From the NCBI GenBank assembly GCA_026671195.1, contig JAPOHD010000069.1, forward strand, positions 167,631 to 231,630: a DNA stretch of 64,000 nt, in the 5' to 3' direction. A program made the translations under genes and the position numbers. Of this stretch, positions 44,859 through 54,540 are shown piece by piece. The notes under the pieces were generated by a model. The model saw nothing but the letters and a program-made list of their open reading frames with translations, searched no databases and had not been told where the DNA came from. The DNA comes from Draconibacterium aestuarii (GTDB lineage: Bacteria > Bacteroidota > Bacteroidia > Bacteroidales > Prolixibacteraceae). Numbering within the stretch: the first letter of the stretch is position 1; every line of letters starts with the position of its first letter.

Positions 44859-44888
44859 CTTTAAACATTAAATTTCAAACATTAAACT
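44859..44888 (+). repeat. Right inverted repeat of four-helix element, copy 1
   Basis: CTTTAAACATTAAATTTC and the rest of this 30-mer mirror 44408-44437. It ends 7 bases before the E1 start codon, so it occupies the place of the E1 ribosome binding site. Confidence 0.6.
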
Positions 44889-44895
44889 CAATAAA

Positions 44896-47364
44896 ATGCC
44901 AAAAGTACAATATATAAACCCGGATGATGTTCGTAAACCGGGACAGATAGAATTCAAGCCAATTCCTGTAAATCAATACAGTAAAACAGTTGAAGAAGAA
45001 AAAGAGAATTTCTCGAACGAAGATTTAGTGCGCATTTACCACGACATGGTGGTGATTCGCGAATTCGAAACCATGTTAAATCTGATTAAAACACAGGGTG
45101 TTTACAATGGTGTTGAATACAACCACCCCGGCCCTGCTCACCTTTCAATCGGACAGGAAGCCGCTGCGGTAGGTATGGCTTACACTTTGGGAGTTGAAGA
45201 TTTTATCTTTGGTTCGCACCGTAGTCATGGCGAAATTCTTGCAAAAGGATTATCGGCTATCGACAAATTAACTGATGAGCAGTTAATTGAAATCATGGAT
45301 ACTCACTTTGATGGAATTACTGCAGCTCCGGTAAAAGCAGGTCATAAAGGAACCACCAAAGAACTGGCCATTAAATTCCTGGTTTACGGAACATTGGCAG
45401 AAGTTTTTGCCCGAGCAACAGGATTTAACAAAGGATTAGGTGGATCGATGCACGCCTTTTTTACTCCATTTGGTGTTTACCCAAACAACGCAATTGTTGG
45501 TGGTTCGGGCGACATTGCAGTTGGTGCAGCCCTTTATAAAAAAGCAAACCGCAAAGAAGGTATTGTTGTTGCCAACATTGGTGATGCATCAATGGCTTGT
45601 GGCCCCGTTTGGGAAGGGTTGGCTTTTGCATCCATGGACCAGTTTACTGAATTGTGGGAAGGCGACATGAAAGGTGGATTACCACTTATCGTGAACATTA
45701 TGAACAACCAGTACGGAATGGGTGGACAAACTTGTGGCGAAACCATGGGTTACGATGTTGCTGCTCGTATTGGAGCCGGTGTTAACCGCGACCAAATGCA
45801 CGCTGAGCGTGTTGACGGCTACAATCCACTGGCAGTAATTGATGCCTACAAACGCAAAAAGAAAATTTTAGAGGAAAAACGCGGTCCGGTTTTATTGGAC
45901 GTGTTAACATACCGCTACAGCGGACACTCGCCATCCGATGCTTCTTCGTACCGTTCGAAAGAAGAGGTTGAAGCATGGGAAGCACAGGATTCAATCATCT
46001 GGTTCGGAAAAGAATTGGTAAAAGCAGGTGTTGCAACCGAAGCTGAATTGGAAGCAATTAAAACAGGTACTACCGACCTGATTACATCTTCAATGAAACT
46101 GGCCATCGACGATGAGATTTCGCCATTAATGGATGTTAAAACTCAACCCAACCTTATTGGTGAAATGATGTTCAGCAACCAGAGCATTGATAAAATGGAA
46201 GACCGCCCGGTTGAAGTGAATCACCCGATGGAAGAGAATCCAAGGGTAAAATCGCTAAAAACCAAAGAGCGTTTTATGTTTGATGCGAACGGAAAACCAT
46301 TCTCAAAAATTAAAACATACGGATTAAAAGATGGTCTTTTTGAAGCCATTGTTGATCGTTTTTATAAAGATCCAACCTTAATTGCTTACGGTGAAGAAAA
46401 CCGCGACTGGGGTGGCGCATTTGCCGTTTACCGCGGATTAACTGAAGCGTTGCCTTACAACCGTTTATTTAACTCGCCAATTGCCGAAGCAGCAATTATT
46501 GGAACTGCCATTGGTTACGCCATGTGCGGTGGTCGTGTTATTCCTGAAATTATGTATTGCGATTTCCTTGGACGTTGTGGTGACGAAGTGTTCAACCAGC
46601 TACCAAAATGGCAGGCCATGAGTGGAAACGTATTAAAAATGCCGGTGGTAATCCGCGTTTCAGTAGGTTCGAAATACGGCGCACAGCACTCGCAGGACTG
46701 GACAGCTTTAGCAGCTCACATTCCAGGATTGAAAGTGGTATTCCCGGTTTCGCCTTACGATGCAAAAGGATTAATGAACACCGCATTACAGGGAACAGAT
46801 CCTGTGATCTTCTTCGAAAGCCAGCGTTTGTACGACATTGGCGAGCAGTTCCACGAAGGTGGTGTGCCTGAAGGTTACTACGAAATTCCGTTTGGCGAGC
46901 CTGATGTAAAAAAAGAAGGTAAAGACGTTACCATTTTAACAATTGGTGCCACACTTTACCGCGCATTGGATGCAGCAAAAACGCTGGAAGAAAAATACAA
47001 TTTGTCGGCTGAAGTAATCGATTCAAGATGTATGGTTCCGTTTAATTACGAGCCCGTAATCGAATCGATTAAAAAGACCGGACGAATTATTATTTCGGGT
47101 GATGCATCGGCACGAGGATCGTTCTTACGCGACATGGCTTCGAACATTACCGAACTGGCATTCGATTATTTAGACGCTCCACCGGTAGTTGTTGGATCGC
47201 GCAACTGGATTACTCCAGCTTACGAATTGGAAGATGTATTCTTCCCACAAGCAGACTGGATTATTGACGCCATCCACACAAAAATGCTTCCATTGGAAGG
47301 ACATGTATGCAAAAGTGATTTTACCGAAGCGGAACAACTGGACAGGAACGCTAGAGGTATTTAA
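44896..47364 (+). CDS. 2-oxoacid dehydrogenase E1 component, alpha and beta subunits fused
   Basis: An 822-residue fusion: the alpha part (about 30-430) has the thiamine diphosphate region GDASMACGPVWEGLAF and NNQYGMGGQT; the beta part (about 480-822) has AYGEENRDWGGAFAVYRGL and PVVIRVSVGSKYGAQHSQ. It decarboxylates a 2-oxoacid and acylates the lipoyl arm of the E2 encoded upstream. Between LAKG and GGSMH, where alpha subunits usually have about 20-25 residues, there are about 65 (around 45253-45405). The substrate (pyruvate, branched-chain or acetoin-like) cannot be fixed from sequence. Confidence 0.9.
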   Translation: MPKVQYINPDDVRKPGQIEFKPIPVNQYSKTVEEEKENFSNEDLVRIYHDMVVIREFETMLNLIKTQGVYNGVEYNHPGPAHLSIGQEAAAVGMAYTLGVEDFIFGSHRSHGEILAKGLSAIDKLTDEQLIEIMDTHFDGITAAPVKAGHKGTTKELAIKFLVYGTLAEVFARATGFNKGLGGSMHAFFTPFGVYPNNAIVGGSGDIAVGAALYKKANRKEGIVVANIGDASMACGPVWEGLAFASMDQFTELWEGDMKGGLPLIVNIMNNQYGMGGQTCGETMGYDVAARIGAGVNRDQMHAERVDGYNPLAVIDAYKRKKKILEEKRGPVLLDVLTYRYSGHSPSDASSYRSKEEVEAWEAQDSIIWFGKELVKAGVATEAELEAIKTGTTDLITSSMKLAIDDEISPLMDVKTQPNLIGEMMFSNQSIDKMEDRPVEVNHPMEENPRVKSLKTKERFMFDANGKPFSKIKTYGLKDGLFEAIVDRFYKDPTLIAYGEENRDWGGAFAVYRGLTEALPYNRLFNSPIAEAAIIGTAIGYAMCGGRVIPEIMYCDFLGRCGDEVFNQLPKWQAMSGNVLKMPVVIRVSVGSKYGAQHSQDWTALAAHIPGLKVVFPVSPYDAKGLMNTALQGTDPVIFFESQRLYDIGEQFHEGGVPEGYYEIPFGEPDVKKEGKDVTILTIGATLYRALDAAKTLEEKYNLSAEVIDSRCMVPFNYEPVIESIKKTGRIIISGDASARGSFLRDMASNITELAFDYLDAPPVVVGSRNWITPAYELEDVFFPQADWIIDAIHTKMLPLEGHVCKSDFTEAEQLDRNARGI

Positions 47365-47422
47365 CTTATATGTAGTTGCCCGGGTTAGGTACGGACAACT
47401 TCCATTAATAAATAGAAAAATA

Positions 47423-47455
47423 GAATCCGGTTTCGAAAGAGATCGGATTTTTTTA
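47423..47455 (+). terminator. Terminator of the 2-oxoacid dehydrogenase operon
   Basis: GAATCCGGTTTC and GAGATCGGATT pair around GAAA and are followed by TTTTTTT. Its tail touches the 3' end of the converging DUF423 gene. Confidence 0.8.
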
Positions 47456-47824
47456 TGCATTTTTCCAAACAGCCACAAACAACATTACCCAACCGGCAAT
47501 AAAACTCAAACCCCCAAGAGGCGTAATGGCACCCAGCCATTTTATTCCGGTTATGGCCAATACATACAAACTCCCTGAAAACAATACAATTCCCGCGAAC
47601 AGAAAAATTGCAGGCCATTTCAGTTGCAAAGAAGGAACAGCATAAGCCAGCACTCCTATTAACAATAATCCGAGTGCATGGTAAAAATGATATTCAACGC
47701 CGGTTTTATAAGTGGTCAGCATCTCGGTCGACAGATGTGTTTTTAATCCGTGTGCACCAAATGCACCAATTCCAACAGCCAGGGCCAATAGAACGGAAGC
47801 TGTCATTACTATTATTTTGCTCAT
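47453..47824 (-). CDS. DUF423 membrane protein
   Basis: This 123-residue protein has four hydrophobic helices and the family signature GAFGAHGLKTHLS near the start and LGAITPLGGLSFIAGW near the end. The family is widespread; its function is not established. It is transcribed alone toward the E1 gene. Upstream (47825-48118) I see no supported gene, only a weak CGTGG/CCACG hairpin with a T-rich tail around 48000-48075 that may terminate the M23 peptidase gene. Confidence 0.88.
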   Translation of the reverse strand: MSKIIVMTASVLLALAVGIGAFGAHGLKTHLSTEMLTTYKTGVEYHFYHALGLLLIGVLAYAVPSLQLKWPAIFLFAGIVLFSGSLYVLAITGIKWLGAITPLGGLSFIAGWVMLFVAVWKNA

Positions 47825-48118
47825 TTTAACTTTATTGAAGTATAAAACAAAGCAACAAATAAACGAAGTGCTTGTTCTGTTAAAACGAAAAACAGCAGAC
47901 GCGTCCTCACAGATTTCAATTGAAGTGGCCCATACAGCTGCCTTGTTTAGTCAAAACATACTAAAATTGATTCAGTGACAAAAATCCATCAACAAAAATA
48001 AAAAAGGGAATCGTGGAGATCTCCCAAAGCTTGTCAAGACTAAAGTTGGGCACATGGAGAACAACCACGAAGTATAAATTAAACTTTTCAGCTCACAATA
48101 AGAGACCCGAAGCTCGAT

Positions 48119-48907
48119 TTAATACAACCTTAGCGGCTGGCCTATCTGTAAAGTAGAGTTTTCTGAAATCCGGTTTAAACGGCAAATTTCGTTTATCGGC
48201 GTTTTGAATTTCCTGGAGATCACCCACAACGAATCGCCCGAGCGGACTTTGTAATATTCAGGCACGGCCACGTTTGTAGAATACCCTTTGGGTTTTAGCT
48301 TTTTGTGCAAGGCAACTAAACTCTCCATTTCGTAGGCATCTTCCCTGATCTTCTCATTTTTAAAATCGAATACCAATTCCGGATCAAACGCTTGTCCGTT
48401 TTCACGCATTTCAAAATGTAAATGCGGGCCACGTGCTCTTCCGGTACTTCCCGCCAATCCAATGGGTTCTCCTTTTTCAACCCAGTCGCCTACTTTCACC
48501 AAAAACCGGGTTTGGTGTGCATAATAAGTTTCAATATTATTCTCGTGCTGAAGAATGATGAGATTCCCCCAACCGGTTCCCCATCCGGCACGAATAACCG
48601 TCCCGCTTTGCGAGGCTACAATTGTATCCCCTCTATCCATTTTAATGTCGGTGCCATAATGCATCCTTCCCGAACGTGGTCCAAATCGGCTAATAACATA
48701 TCCTTGATTTCCGGGGATAAGAAATTGGGCTAAATACCCCCGGTTTAACTCCTTTACACTGTCCTGCATCAAACTCAGTTCTTCAAGATTCAACGGATTA
48801 GTTTCGCCGGGAACAATCACCAACTCATCGGTATTTACGTACTGTGCAGAAACCGAGACACTTACTAAAAACAGTAAAAAAACTATGAAACTTCGAGTCA
48901 AAAACAT
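48119..48907 (-). CDS. Secreted M23-family peptidase with C-terminal LysM domain
   Basis: A signal peptide (residues 1-21, ending SVSAQ) is followed by an M23 domain with the zinc motifs RMHYGTDIKM and GPHLHFEMRE, so the enzyme is likely an active peptidoglycan endopeptidase. The last 45 residues form a LysM domain (YYKVRSGDSLWVISRKF; LQIGQPLRLY) that binds peptidoglycan. It acts in the periplasm, probably in cell-wall remodelling. Confidence 0.92.
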   Translation of the reverse strand: MFLTRSFIVFLLFLVSVSVSAQYVNTDELVIVPGETNPLNLEELSLMQDSVKELNRGYLAQFLIPGNQGYVISRFGPRSGRMHYGTDIKMDRGDTIVASQSGTVIRAGWGTGWGNLIILQHENNIETYYAHQTRFLVKVGDWVEKGEPIGLAGSTGRARGPHLHFEMRENGQAFDPELVFDFKNEKIREDAYEMESLVALHKKLKPKGYSTNVAVPEYYKVRSGDSLWVISRKFKTPINEICRLNRISENSTLQIGQPLRLY

Positions 48908-49056
48908 GTTGCAATAGTAATTAAAATCCGATCAAAATTTAAATTCCAATACCAGCTTTAACACACATTATAAAATCATTTAATTTCTGTTAACACATTT
49001 GCTACAGCCCCAATAAGCACCGTGAGGTTTTATTTTTATATTTGTATTGAATGAGT

Positions 49057-49464
49057 ATGAGGAAATTGATATCAATTGTTGTGCTTACTGTGTATTCCAT
49101 GGTATTGGCACATAATTTTATTCCTCACCACCATCATTCCGGGCAAAATCCCGAGTTACAACATTGCCAACTGGAAAATGCACAAGAACATAGCTGCAAT
49201 CATACGGAAAACACCAACCATTCCATCTACATTGCAGTAGATTGTTGTGCAGATCATCACCAACACACTTTTTGTAGTTTTTACGACGAAACCGTTTTAA
49301 CGAAATGGATAAATCTATCCAGCTTATTCTTACCCTCGTCCGAACTATTTTATTCTGAATTAGCTCAAAAAAAACAGTCGTTTTCCGACACTTACATAGC
49401 ACTCCCAAGCCAGGAACTATTTTGTCGGGATGTGTTGCTGCGCGGTCCTCCACAACTTTCATGA
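49057..49464 (+). CDS. Exported His/Cys-rich small protein upstream of the metal efflux operon
   Basis: The product (about 135 residues) has a signal-like N-terminus (LISIVVLTVYSMVLA), then HNFIPHHHHSG and many His and Cys residues (CNHTENTNH, CCADHHQHTFC), typical of metal binding. It precedes a Cus/Czc-type efflux operon on the same strand. A TATATTTG element at 49037-49044 lies too close to the ATG at 49051 for a normal leader, so the second ATG at 49057 is preferred, though either is possible. A periplasmic metal-sensing or -buffering role is inference. Confidence 0.7.
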   Translation: MRKLISIVVLTVYSMVLAHNFIPHHHHSGQNPELQHCQLENAQEHSCNHTENTNHSIYIAVDCCADHHQHTFCSFYDETVLTKWINLSSLFLPSSELFYSELAQKKQSFSDTYIALPSQELFCRDVLLRGPPQLS

Positions 49465-49598
49465 TTTAACTTTTTTGTCAATGAATCTGACAGTAAACAA
49501 TGAAAATTTTGTTTAACTGAATACGATTTCTTATACCGCATTGCCGGAATGACAATGGTTTGAACTCCATCTTATAATTAATACCTTAAAAATAAATC

Positions 49599-49862
49599 AT
49601 GAAAAAAATAGTATTCATTGCACTTATTGCAGTACTTACAATCTCCATTTCTTCTTGCAAGAATAAAACGAAAAAAGCAAATGAATCTGCCGGAACCCAC
49701 ACCCACGAAGACGGCACTACGCACCAGGGCATTACGCACTCTCAAAACGAGAATGCAACGCCTGACCAGGAATCGTTTGAAGTAAAAACAGACAACGATA
49801 CCACTCACCATCACGAAGATGTTAACAGTCAAGATCATGATCACGAAGAACAACACCAGTAG
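49599..49862 (+). CDS. Small His-rich lipoprotein
   Basis: The 87-residue product has a lipoprotein signal (LTISISSCKN, Cys20) and a His/Asp/Glu-rich mature part (GTHTHEDGTTHQG; TTHHHEDVN; DHDHEEQHQ) that should bind metal ions at the membrane. It lies 66 bases before the efflux adaptor gene, probably in the same operon. Homology to a named family is not recognised. Confidence 0.72.
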   Translation: MKKIVFIALIAVLTISISSCKNKTKKANESAGTHTHEDGTTHQGITHSQNENATPDQESFEVKTDNDTTHHHEDVNSQDHDHEEQHQ

Positions 49863-49927
49863 CTTCTTTTGATTGTTGATGAGACCATTGTATTATGTAT
49901 TCCATTTTTTTTTAATACAACTCAAAA

Positions 49928-51439
49928 ATGAAAAATATATATTATCTAATTTTCGCCGTATTCATTATTTCCTCATGTCAGAATACCAAACCGCCAGTGG
50001 AAGATGAAAACGAAGGCCACGATCATGCAGAAGTCAGTCTGAAGTTCACAAAATACAACTCCGAATATGAGTTGTTTGCCGAAGCAAGTCCAATGGTTGC
50101 AAACCAAACCGGCACTATTTTGGCACACTTTACAAAATTGTCGGATTTCTCGGCGCTTACGGAAGGCACTGTTACGGCTAGCCTGATAATCGGTACCAAA
50201 GGAATCAGGCAAAAACTGGAGAAACCAACACGCCCGGGAATTTATCTTTTTCAACTTCAACCCGAGGTAAGCGGGAAAGGCAAACTGTTATTCGAAATTG
50301 AAACAAAAGAAGGGAGATCACTCCTGACAGTAAACGAAATTGAAGTTTTTGCAGACGAGCATGATGCCATTCACGAAGCAGAAGAAGCCATAGAAGAGCA
50401 CCCAAATGCCATTACGTTTACCAAAGAACAATCGTGGAAAATTGATTTTGCAACCGGAATGCCAGAAGTTGAACCCTTTGGCGAAGTAATAAAAACAACT
50501 GCCCGGGTTCAGTCTGCACAATCCGAAGAAATAATTCTTACAGCAAAAGCCGGCGGAATTGTTCAGTTTAAAACCAACAGCATGACCGAAGGAGCTGAAG
50601 TTTCGAAAGGGAAAATTTTGTTTACCATTTCGGCGGAGAGTTTTGCCGATAACAACATGAACGTTCGTTACAGCGAAGCAAAAACAAATTTCGAAAAAGC
50701 AGAAGCCGACTACAAACGGAAATCGGCATTAATTAAAGACCAACTGGTTTCTCAAAAAGAGCTGATCGATTCGAAAGCGGAATATGAAAATGCAAAAACC
50801 AGGTATGAAAATCTACAAAAGAATTTTAGCGAAGGGGGCCAAAATGTGGTGAGTTCGAAATCGGGATTTGCCAAACACATATTTGTTACCAATGGCGAAT
50901 ATGTAGAAGCCGGACAACCGCTTGTTTCCATCACTGAAAATAAAAATCTGTATTTAAGAGCCGAAGTTCAGCAAAAATATGCCGGTGCACTGCCTTACAT
51001 AAAAACGGCAACTATCCGCTCGTTAAGCAACAATGTAGTTTTTAGTCTGGAAGAACTGAACGGCAAAGTAGTTTCGTATGCAAAGAATGTTTCCGAAGAA
51101 AGTTATTTGATTCCGGTGACACTGCAAGTTGAAAACCGTGCAGAAATTTTGCCCGGAAGTTTTATGGAAGTTTTTCTGAAAACGGAATCAAAAACGGATG
51201 CACTTACCGTTCCGAACAGTGCTTTAATTGAAGAGCAAGGATCATTTAAGGTTTTTGTACAAGTGGATCCTGAATCTTTCGAAAAAAGGGAAATCAGAAT
51301 CGGGAAAACCGACGGGATAAAAACAGAAGTACTGAGTGGATTGATTCCGAAAGAAAGAATTGTAACAAAAGGCGGAATTCTGGTTAAGTTGGCTGCCGCT
51401 TCAGGCAAACTCGATCCTCATGCCGGTCACGTTCATTAA
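49928..51439 (+). CDS. RND efflux periplasmic adaptor (CusB/CzcB-like), lipoprotein
   Basis: The 503-residue protein has a lipobox (FIISSCQN), a His/Glu-rich start (ENEGHDHAE), an extra N-terminal beta domain (about 30-150) and then a membrane-fusion-protein body: lipoyl-type half motif (ILTAKAGGIVQFK), a coiled-coil hairpin (EAKTNFEKAEADYKRKSALI) and a beta-barrel. It bridges the pump and the outer-membrane channel. The end is His-rich (DPHAGHVH). The pump gene follows after 11 bases. Confidence 0.9.
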   Translation: MKNIYYLIFAVFIISSCQNTKPPVEDENEGHDHAEVSLKFTKYNSEYELFAEASPMVANQTGTILAHFTKLSDFSALTEGTVTASLIIGTKGIRQKLEKPTRPGIYLFQLQPEVSGKGKLLFEIETKEGRSLLTVNEIEVFADEHDAIHEAEEAIEEHPNAITFTKEQSWKIDFATGMPEVEPFGEVIKTTARVQSAQSEEIILTAKAGGIVQFKTNSMTEGAEVSKGKILFTISAESFADNNMNVRYSEAKTNFEKAEADYKRKSALIKDQLVSQKELIDSKAEYENAKTRYENLQKNFSEGGQNVVSSKSGFAKHIFVTNGEYVEAGQPLVSITENKNLYLRAEVQQKYAGALPYIKTATIRSLSNNVVFSLEELNGKVVSYAKNVSEESYLIPVTLQVENRAEILPGSFMEVFLKTESKTDALTVPNSALIEEQGSFKVFVQVDPESFEKREIRIGKTDGIKTEVLSGLIPKERIVTKGGILVKLAAASGKLDPHAGHVH

Positions 51440-51450
51440 AATTAGAAGCT

Positions 51451-54400
51451 ATGTTAAATAATATCATACAGTTTTCATTAAAAAACAAACTGCTGGTACT
51501 TATAACTGCTGTGGTTTTACTATTGGCGGGAATATACACCGCGTCTCAATTGGATGTTGACGTGTTTCCTGATCTGACTGCACCAACAGTAGTTGTAATG
51601 ACCGATGCACACGGAATGGCAGCCGAAGAAGTTGAACGTCTGGTAACCTTCCCGATTGAAACAGCCGTAAACGGTGCAACCGATGTGCGCAGAGTACGCT
51701 CGGCATCATCGCTGGGATTTTCTTTTGTTTGGGTTGAATTTGATTGGGGTACCGACGTGTACAAAGCCCGCCAGGTAGTCAGCGAAAAACTGATAACAAT
51801 TGCAGGACAAATGCCTTTGGGAATTGATCAACCCATGCTGGCTCCGCAATCGTCGGTAATGGGTGAAATCCTGTTTATTGGGTTACAGTCGGAAAGCACC
51901 AACATGATGGATTTAAGAACCATTGCCGAATGGAATGTACAACCCGTGCTTTTGGCAACCGGAGGAGTTTCGCAGGTAACCATCATTGGCGGCGACTACA
52001 AACAATACCAGGTTTTAGCCGATCCGCAAAAGTTAAAGTTTTATGATGTTTCGTTAAACGAACTTGCCGAAACCTGTAAGGGAATTTCGCAGAACTCAAC
52101 CGGTGGCGTTGTTCGCCAGTTTGGCAATGAATATTCGGTTCGCGGAGTAGCCCGGACATTTGATCTGGAAGAGCTGGGGAATTCATTTATAAAACAAAAA
52201 AACGGCTCGCCCGTGCGTGTAAACGATGTGGCCGAAGTCGTAATCGGAAGTGCTGTAAAAATGGGGTATGCATCGCAAAATGCTTCTCCGGCAGTTATAC
52301 TTTCCATCTCGAAACAACCCAAGGTAAACACGCTTGATTTAACCGAGCGAATTGAAAAGAACCTGGCTGAGCTGGTAAAAACACTTCCTGCAGATGTCCG
52401 GCTCGACACTAAAATTTTCAGACAAGCCGACTTTATTGAAAAATCGGTAAGCAACGTGCAACGTGCTTTACTCGAAGGTGCCCTGTTTGTAATTATCATA
52501 CTCTTTTTGTTTTTGGGAAGTTTCCGCACAACAATCATTTCAGTTTTGGCCATTCCCTTGTCGTTGTTAATGGCAATTCTGGTTTTCCGTTTATTGGGGA
52601 TCACAATCAACACCATGAGTTTGGGAGGAATGACCATTGCCATCGGATCGCTGGTTGACGATGCCATTATTGATGTGGAAAATGTTTTTAAACGACTACG
52701 CGAAAATCACAAACTTCCTAAAGAAGAACAACTCTCATCGTTTAAAGTAGTATTTGAAGCTTCAAAAGAAATCAGAGCTTCAATTATGAATGCGACCATT
52801 ATCATTATTGTAGCATTTATGCCATTGTTTTTCCTGTCGGGAATGGAAGGAAGAATGTTAAAACCCCTTGGAATTGCATATATTGTTTCGCTTTTTGCCT
52901 CGCTGATTGTGGCGCTCACGGTTACTCCACAGCTCTGCAAAATGTTACTTTCAACCGAAAAATACCTTTCTCGAAAAGAAAAACAGGGGTGGTTTACCCG
53001 TAACCTTTTTGCTGTTTACGAGAAAGTTTTAACATGGAGTTTGAACTATAAAAAAACCATTTTACTCGCCACCGGAGCAATGTTGCTGCTTACGATTATT
53101 GCTTTATCAGGAATGGGCCGTAGCTTTTTACCCGATTTTAACGAGGGTGCACTTACCATTTCGGCAATTAGCAAACCCGGTATTTCGCTGGAAGAATCGA
53201 ACAAACTGGGAAATTTAATAGAAAACGAACTTCATAAAATACCAGAAGTAATGCATACCACCCGGCGTACCGGACGTGGCGAATTGGATGAACATTCGCA
53301 GACCACTAACAGTGCCGAAATAGATGTGAGTTACACCTTAGACAAACGAGACAATGACGAATTCCTGGAAGACGTTCGTGCAGCAATGGCTTCGGTTCCG
53401 GGAATCGCATCAACGGTTGGGCAGCCGCTGGGGCACCGGATCGACCATATGCTTTCGGGAACCCGCGCCAACATTGCCATTAAACTTTTCGGAACCGATT
53501 TAAATAAGCTGTTTGAAATTGGCAACCTTATTAAAAATTCGATTAACGGAATTGAAGGATTGGTAGATGTGAATGTGGAACAACAAGTTGAGATACCACA
53601 AATTCAAATTCGCGCCAATCGTGAAATGCTGGCAGCCTACGGAATTACCATCGAACAGTTTAACTCGTACATTGATGTGGCATTTGCCGGTGAAAAACTG
53701 GCGGATATTTACGAAGGTCAAAAACGTTTCGACCTGATTGTTCGTCTGAATAAAGACTATACCGAAAGTATGGAAGGGATAGAAAATGCGCTGATTGAAA
53801 CTGCCAACGGGCAAAAAGTTCCTTTAAATCAGGTGGCCGAAATTGTTTCTGCTGCCGGGCCAAGTTCCATCAGCCGCGAAAATGTACAACGAAAAGTGGT
53901 TGTTTCGGCCAATGTTGCCGACCGCGACCTGCTTGGAGTGGTAAACGAAATAAAACAGGAAATAAACAATAATGTCAGCTTTCCTGAAGGATATCGGATT
54001 GAATACGGTGGCCAGTTTGAAAGCGAAGCGAGAGCCTCAAAAACACTCTTGTTCGCCTCGCTGGTTTCCATCCTACTGATTTTCCTGATACTGTTTCAGG
54101 AATTTCGCGACATTAAACTGGCAGGAATAATATTGCTTAATCTGCCCCTGGCTTTAATTGGCGGTGTATTCACCATTTATTTTACAACAAAAATCATCAG
54201 TATTCCGGTAATGATCGGCTTTATTACACTTTTTGGAATTGCCACACGAAACGGAATTTTACTGGTTTCGCATTACAAAAACCTACAAGACAGAGGGGTG
54301 TCGTTAAAAGAAACAATTATAAAAGGTTCCATCGACAGACTTAATCCGATTTTAATGACCGCACTAACAGCAGCGCTGGCATTAATTCCTCTGGCTATGA

Positions 54401-54540
54401 ATGGCGACGCCACCGGAAACGAAATTCAAAGCCCAATGGCTAAAGTAATTCTCGGCGGGCTGCTCACATCCACTCTGCTGAATATTTTTATTGTTCCAAT
54501 CGTTTATAGTATCATTCAAAAAAGGCGAGGAAATGAGTAA
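51451..54540 (+). CDS. Heavy-metal efflux RND pump (CusA/CzcA family)
   Basis: At 1029 residues it has the standard RND layout: the first membrane helix (NKLLVLITAVVLLLAGIYTA), a large periplasmic loop, a central bundle (GALFVIIILFLFLGSFRTTII; GSLVDDAIIDVENVFKRL), a second periplasmic loop and a last bundle. The HME-subfamily start (DVDVFPDLTAPTVVV) indicates metal ion substrates such as Cu, Zn, Co or Ni. It works with the adaptor upstream and the TolC-like gene downstream, whose start overlaps this stop by 8 bases. Confidence 0.95.
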   Translation: MLNNIIQFSLKNKLLVLITAVVLLLAGIYTASQLDVDVFPDLTAPTVVVMTDAHGMAAEEVERLVTFPIETAVNGATDVRRVRSASSLGFSFVWVEFDWGTDVYKARQVVSEKLITIAGQMPLGIDQPMLAPQSSVMGEILFIGLQSESTNMMDLRTIAEWNVQPVLLATGGVSQVTIIGGDYKQYQVLADPQKLKFYDVSLNELAETCKGISQNSTGGVVRQFGNEYSVRGVARTFDLEELGNSFIKQKNGSPVRVNDVAEVVIGSAVKMGYASQNASPAVILSISKQPKVNTLDLTERIEKNLAELVKTLPADVRLDTKIFRQADFIEKSVSNVQRALLEGALFVIIILFLFLGSFRTTIISVLAIPLSLLMAILVFRLLGITINTMSLGGMTIAIGSLVDDAIIDVENVFKRLRENHKLPKEEQLSSFKVVFEASKEIRASIMNATIIIIVAFMPLFFLSGMEGRMLKPLGIAYIVSLFASLIVALTVTPQLCKMLLSTEKYLSRKEKQGWFTRNLFAVYEKVLTWSLNYKKTILLATGAMLLLTIIALSGMGRSFLPDFNEGALTISAISKPGISLEESNKLGNLIENELHKIPEVMHTTRRTGRGELDEHSQTTNSAEIDVSYTLDKRDNDEFLEDVRAAMASVPGIASTVGQPLGHRIDHMLSGTRANIAIKLFGTDLNKLFEIGNLIKNSINGIEGLVDVNVEQQVEIPQIQIRANREMLAAYGITIEQFNSYIDVAFAGEKLADIYEGQKRFDLIVRLNKDYTESMEGIENALIETANGQKVPLNQVAEIVSAAGPSSISRENVQRKVVVSANVADRDLLGVVNEIKQEINNNVSFPEGYRIEYGGQFESEARASKTLLFASLVSILLIFLILFQEFRDIKLAGIILLNLPLALIGGVFTIYFTTKIISIPVMIGFITLFGIATRNGILLVSHYKNLQDRGVSLKETIIKGSIDRLNPILMTALTAALALIPLAMNGDATGNEIQSPMAKVILGGLLTSTLLNIFIVPIVYSIIQKRRGNE

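Noticed and set aside
44408..44888. Diversity-generating retroelement with Avd
   Set aside because: The four-helix protein is related to Avd, but there is no reverse transcriptase and no template/variable repeat pair in the window.
44408..44888. Classical insertion sequence
   Set aside because: Inverted ends are present, but no transposase is encoded and I see no target-site duplication.
47712..47978. 88-codon plus-strand open frame after the DUF423 gene
   Set aside because: Most of it is antisense to DUF423; the remaining part looks somewhat protein-like but has no start codon of its own or ribosome binding site.
52041..52667. 208-codon minus-strand frame within the RND pump gene
   Set aside because: Antisense shadow of a gene with complete family motifs; Ser/Thr-rich translation is typical of such shadows.
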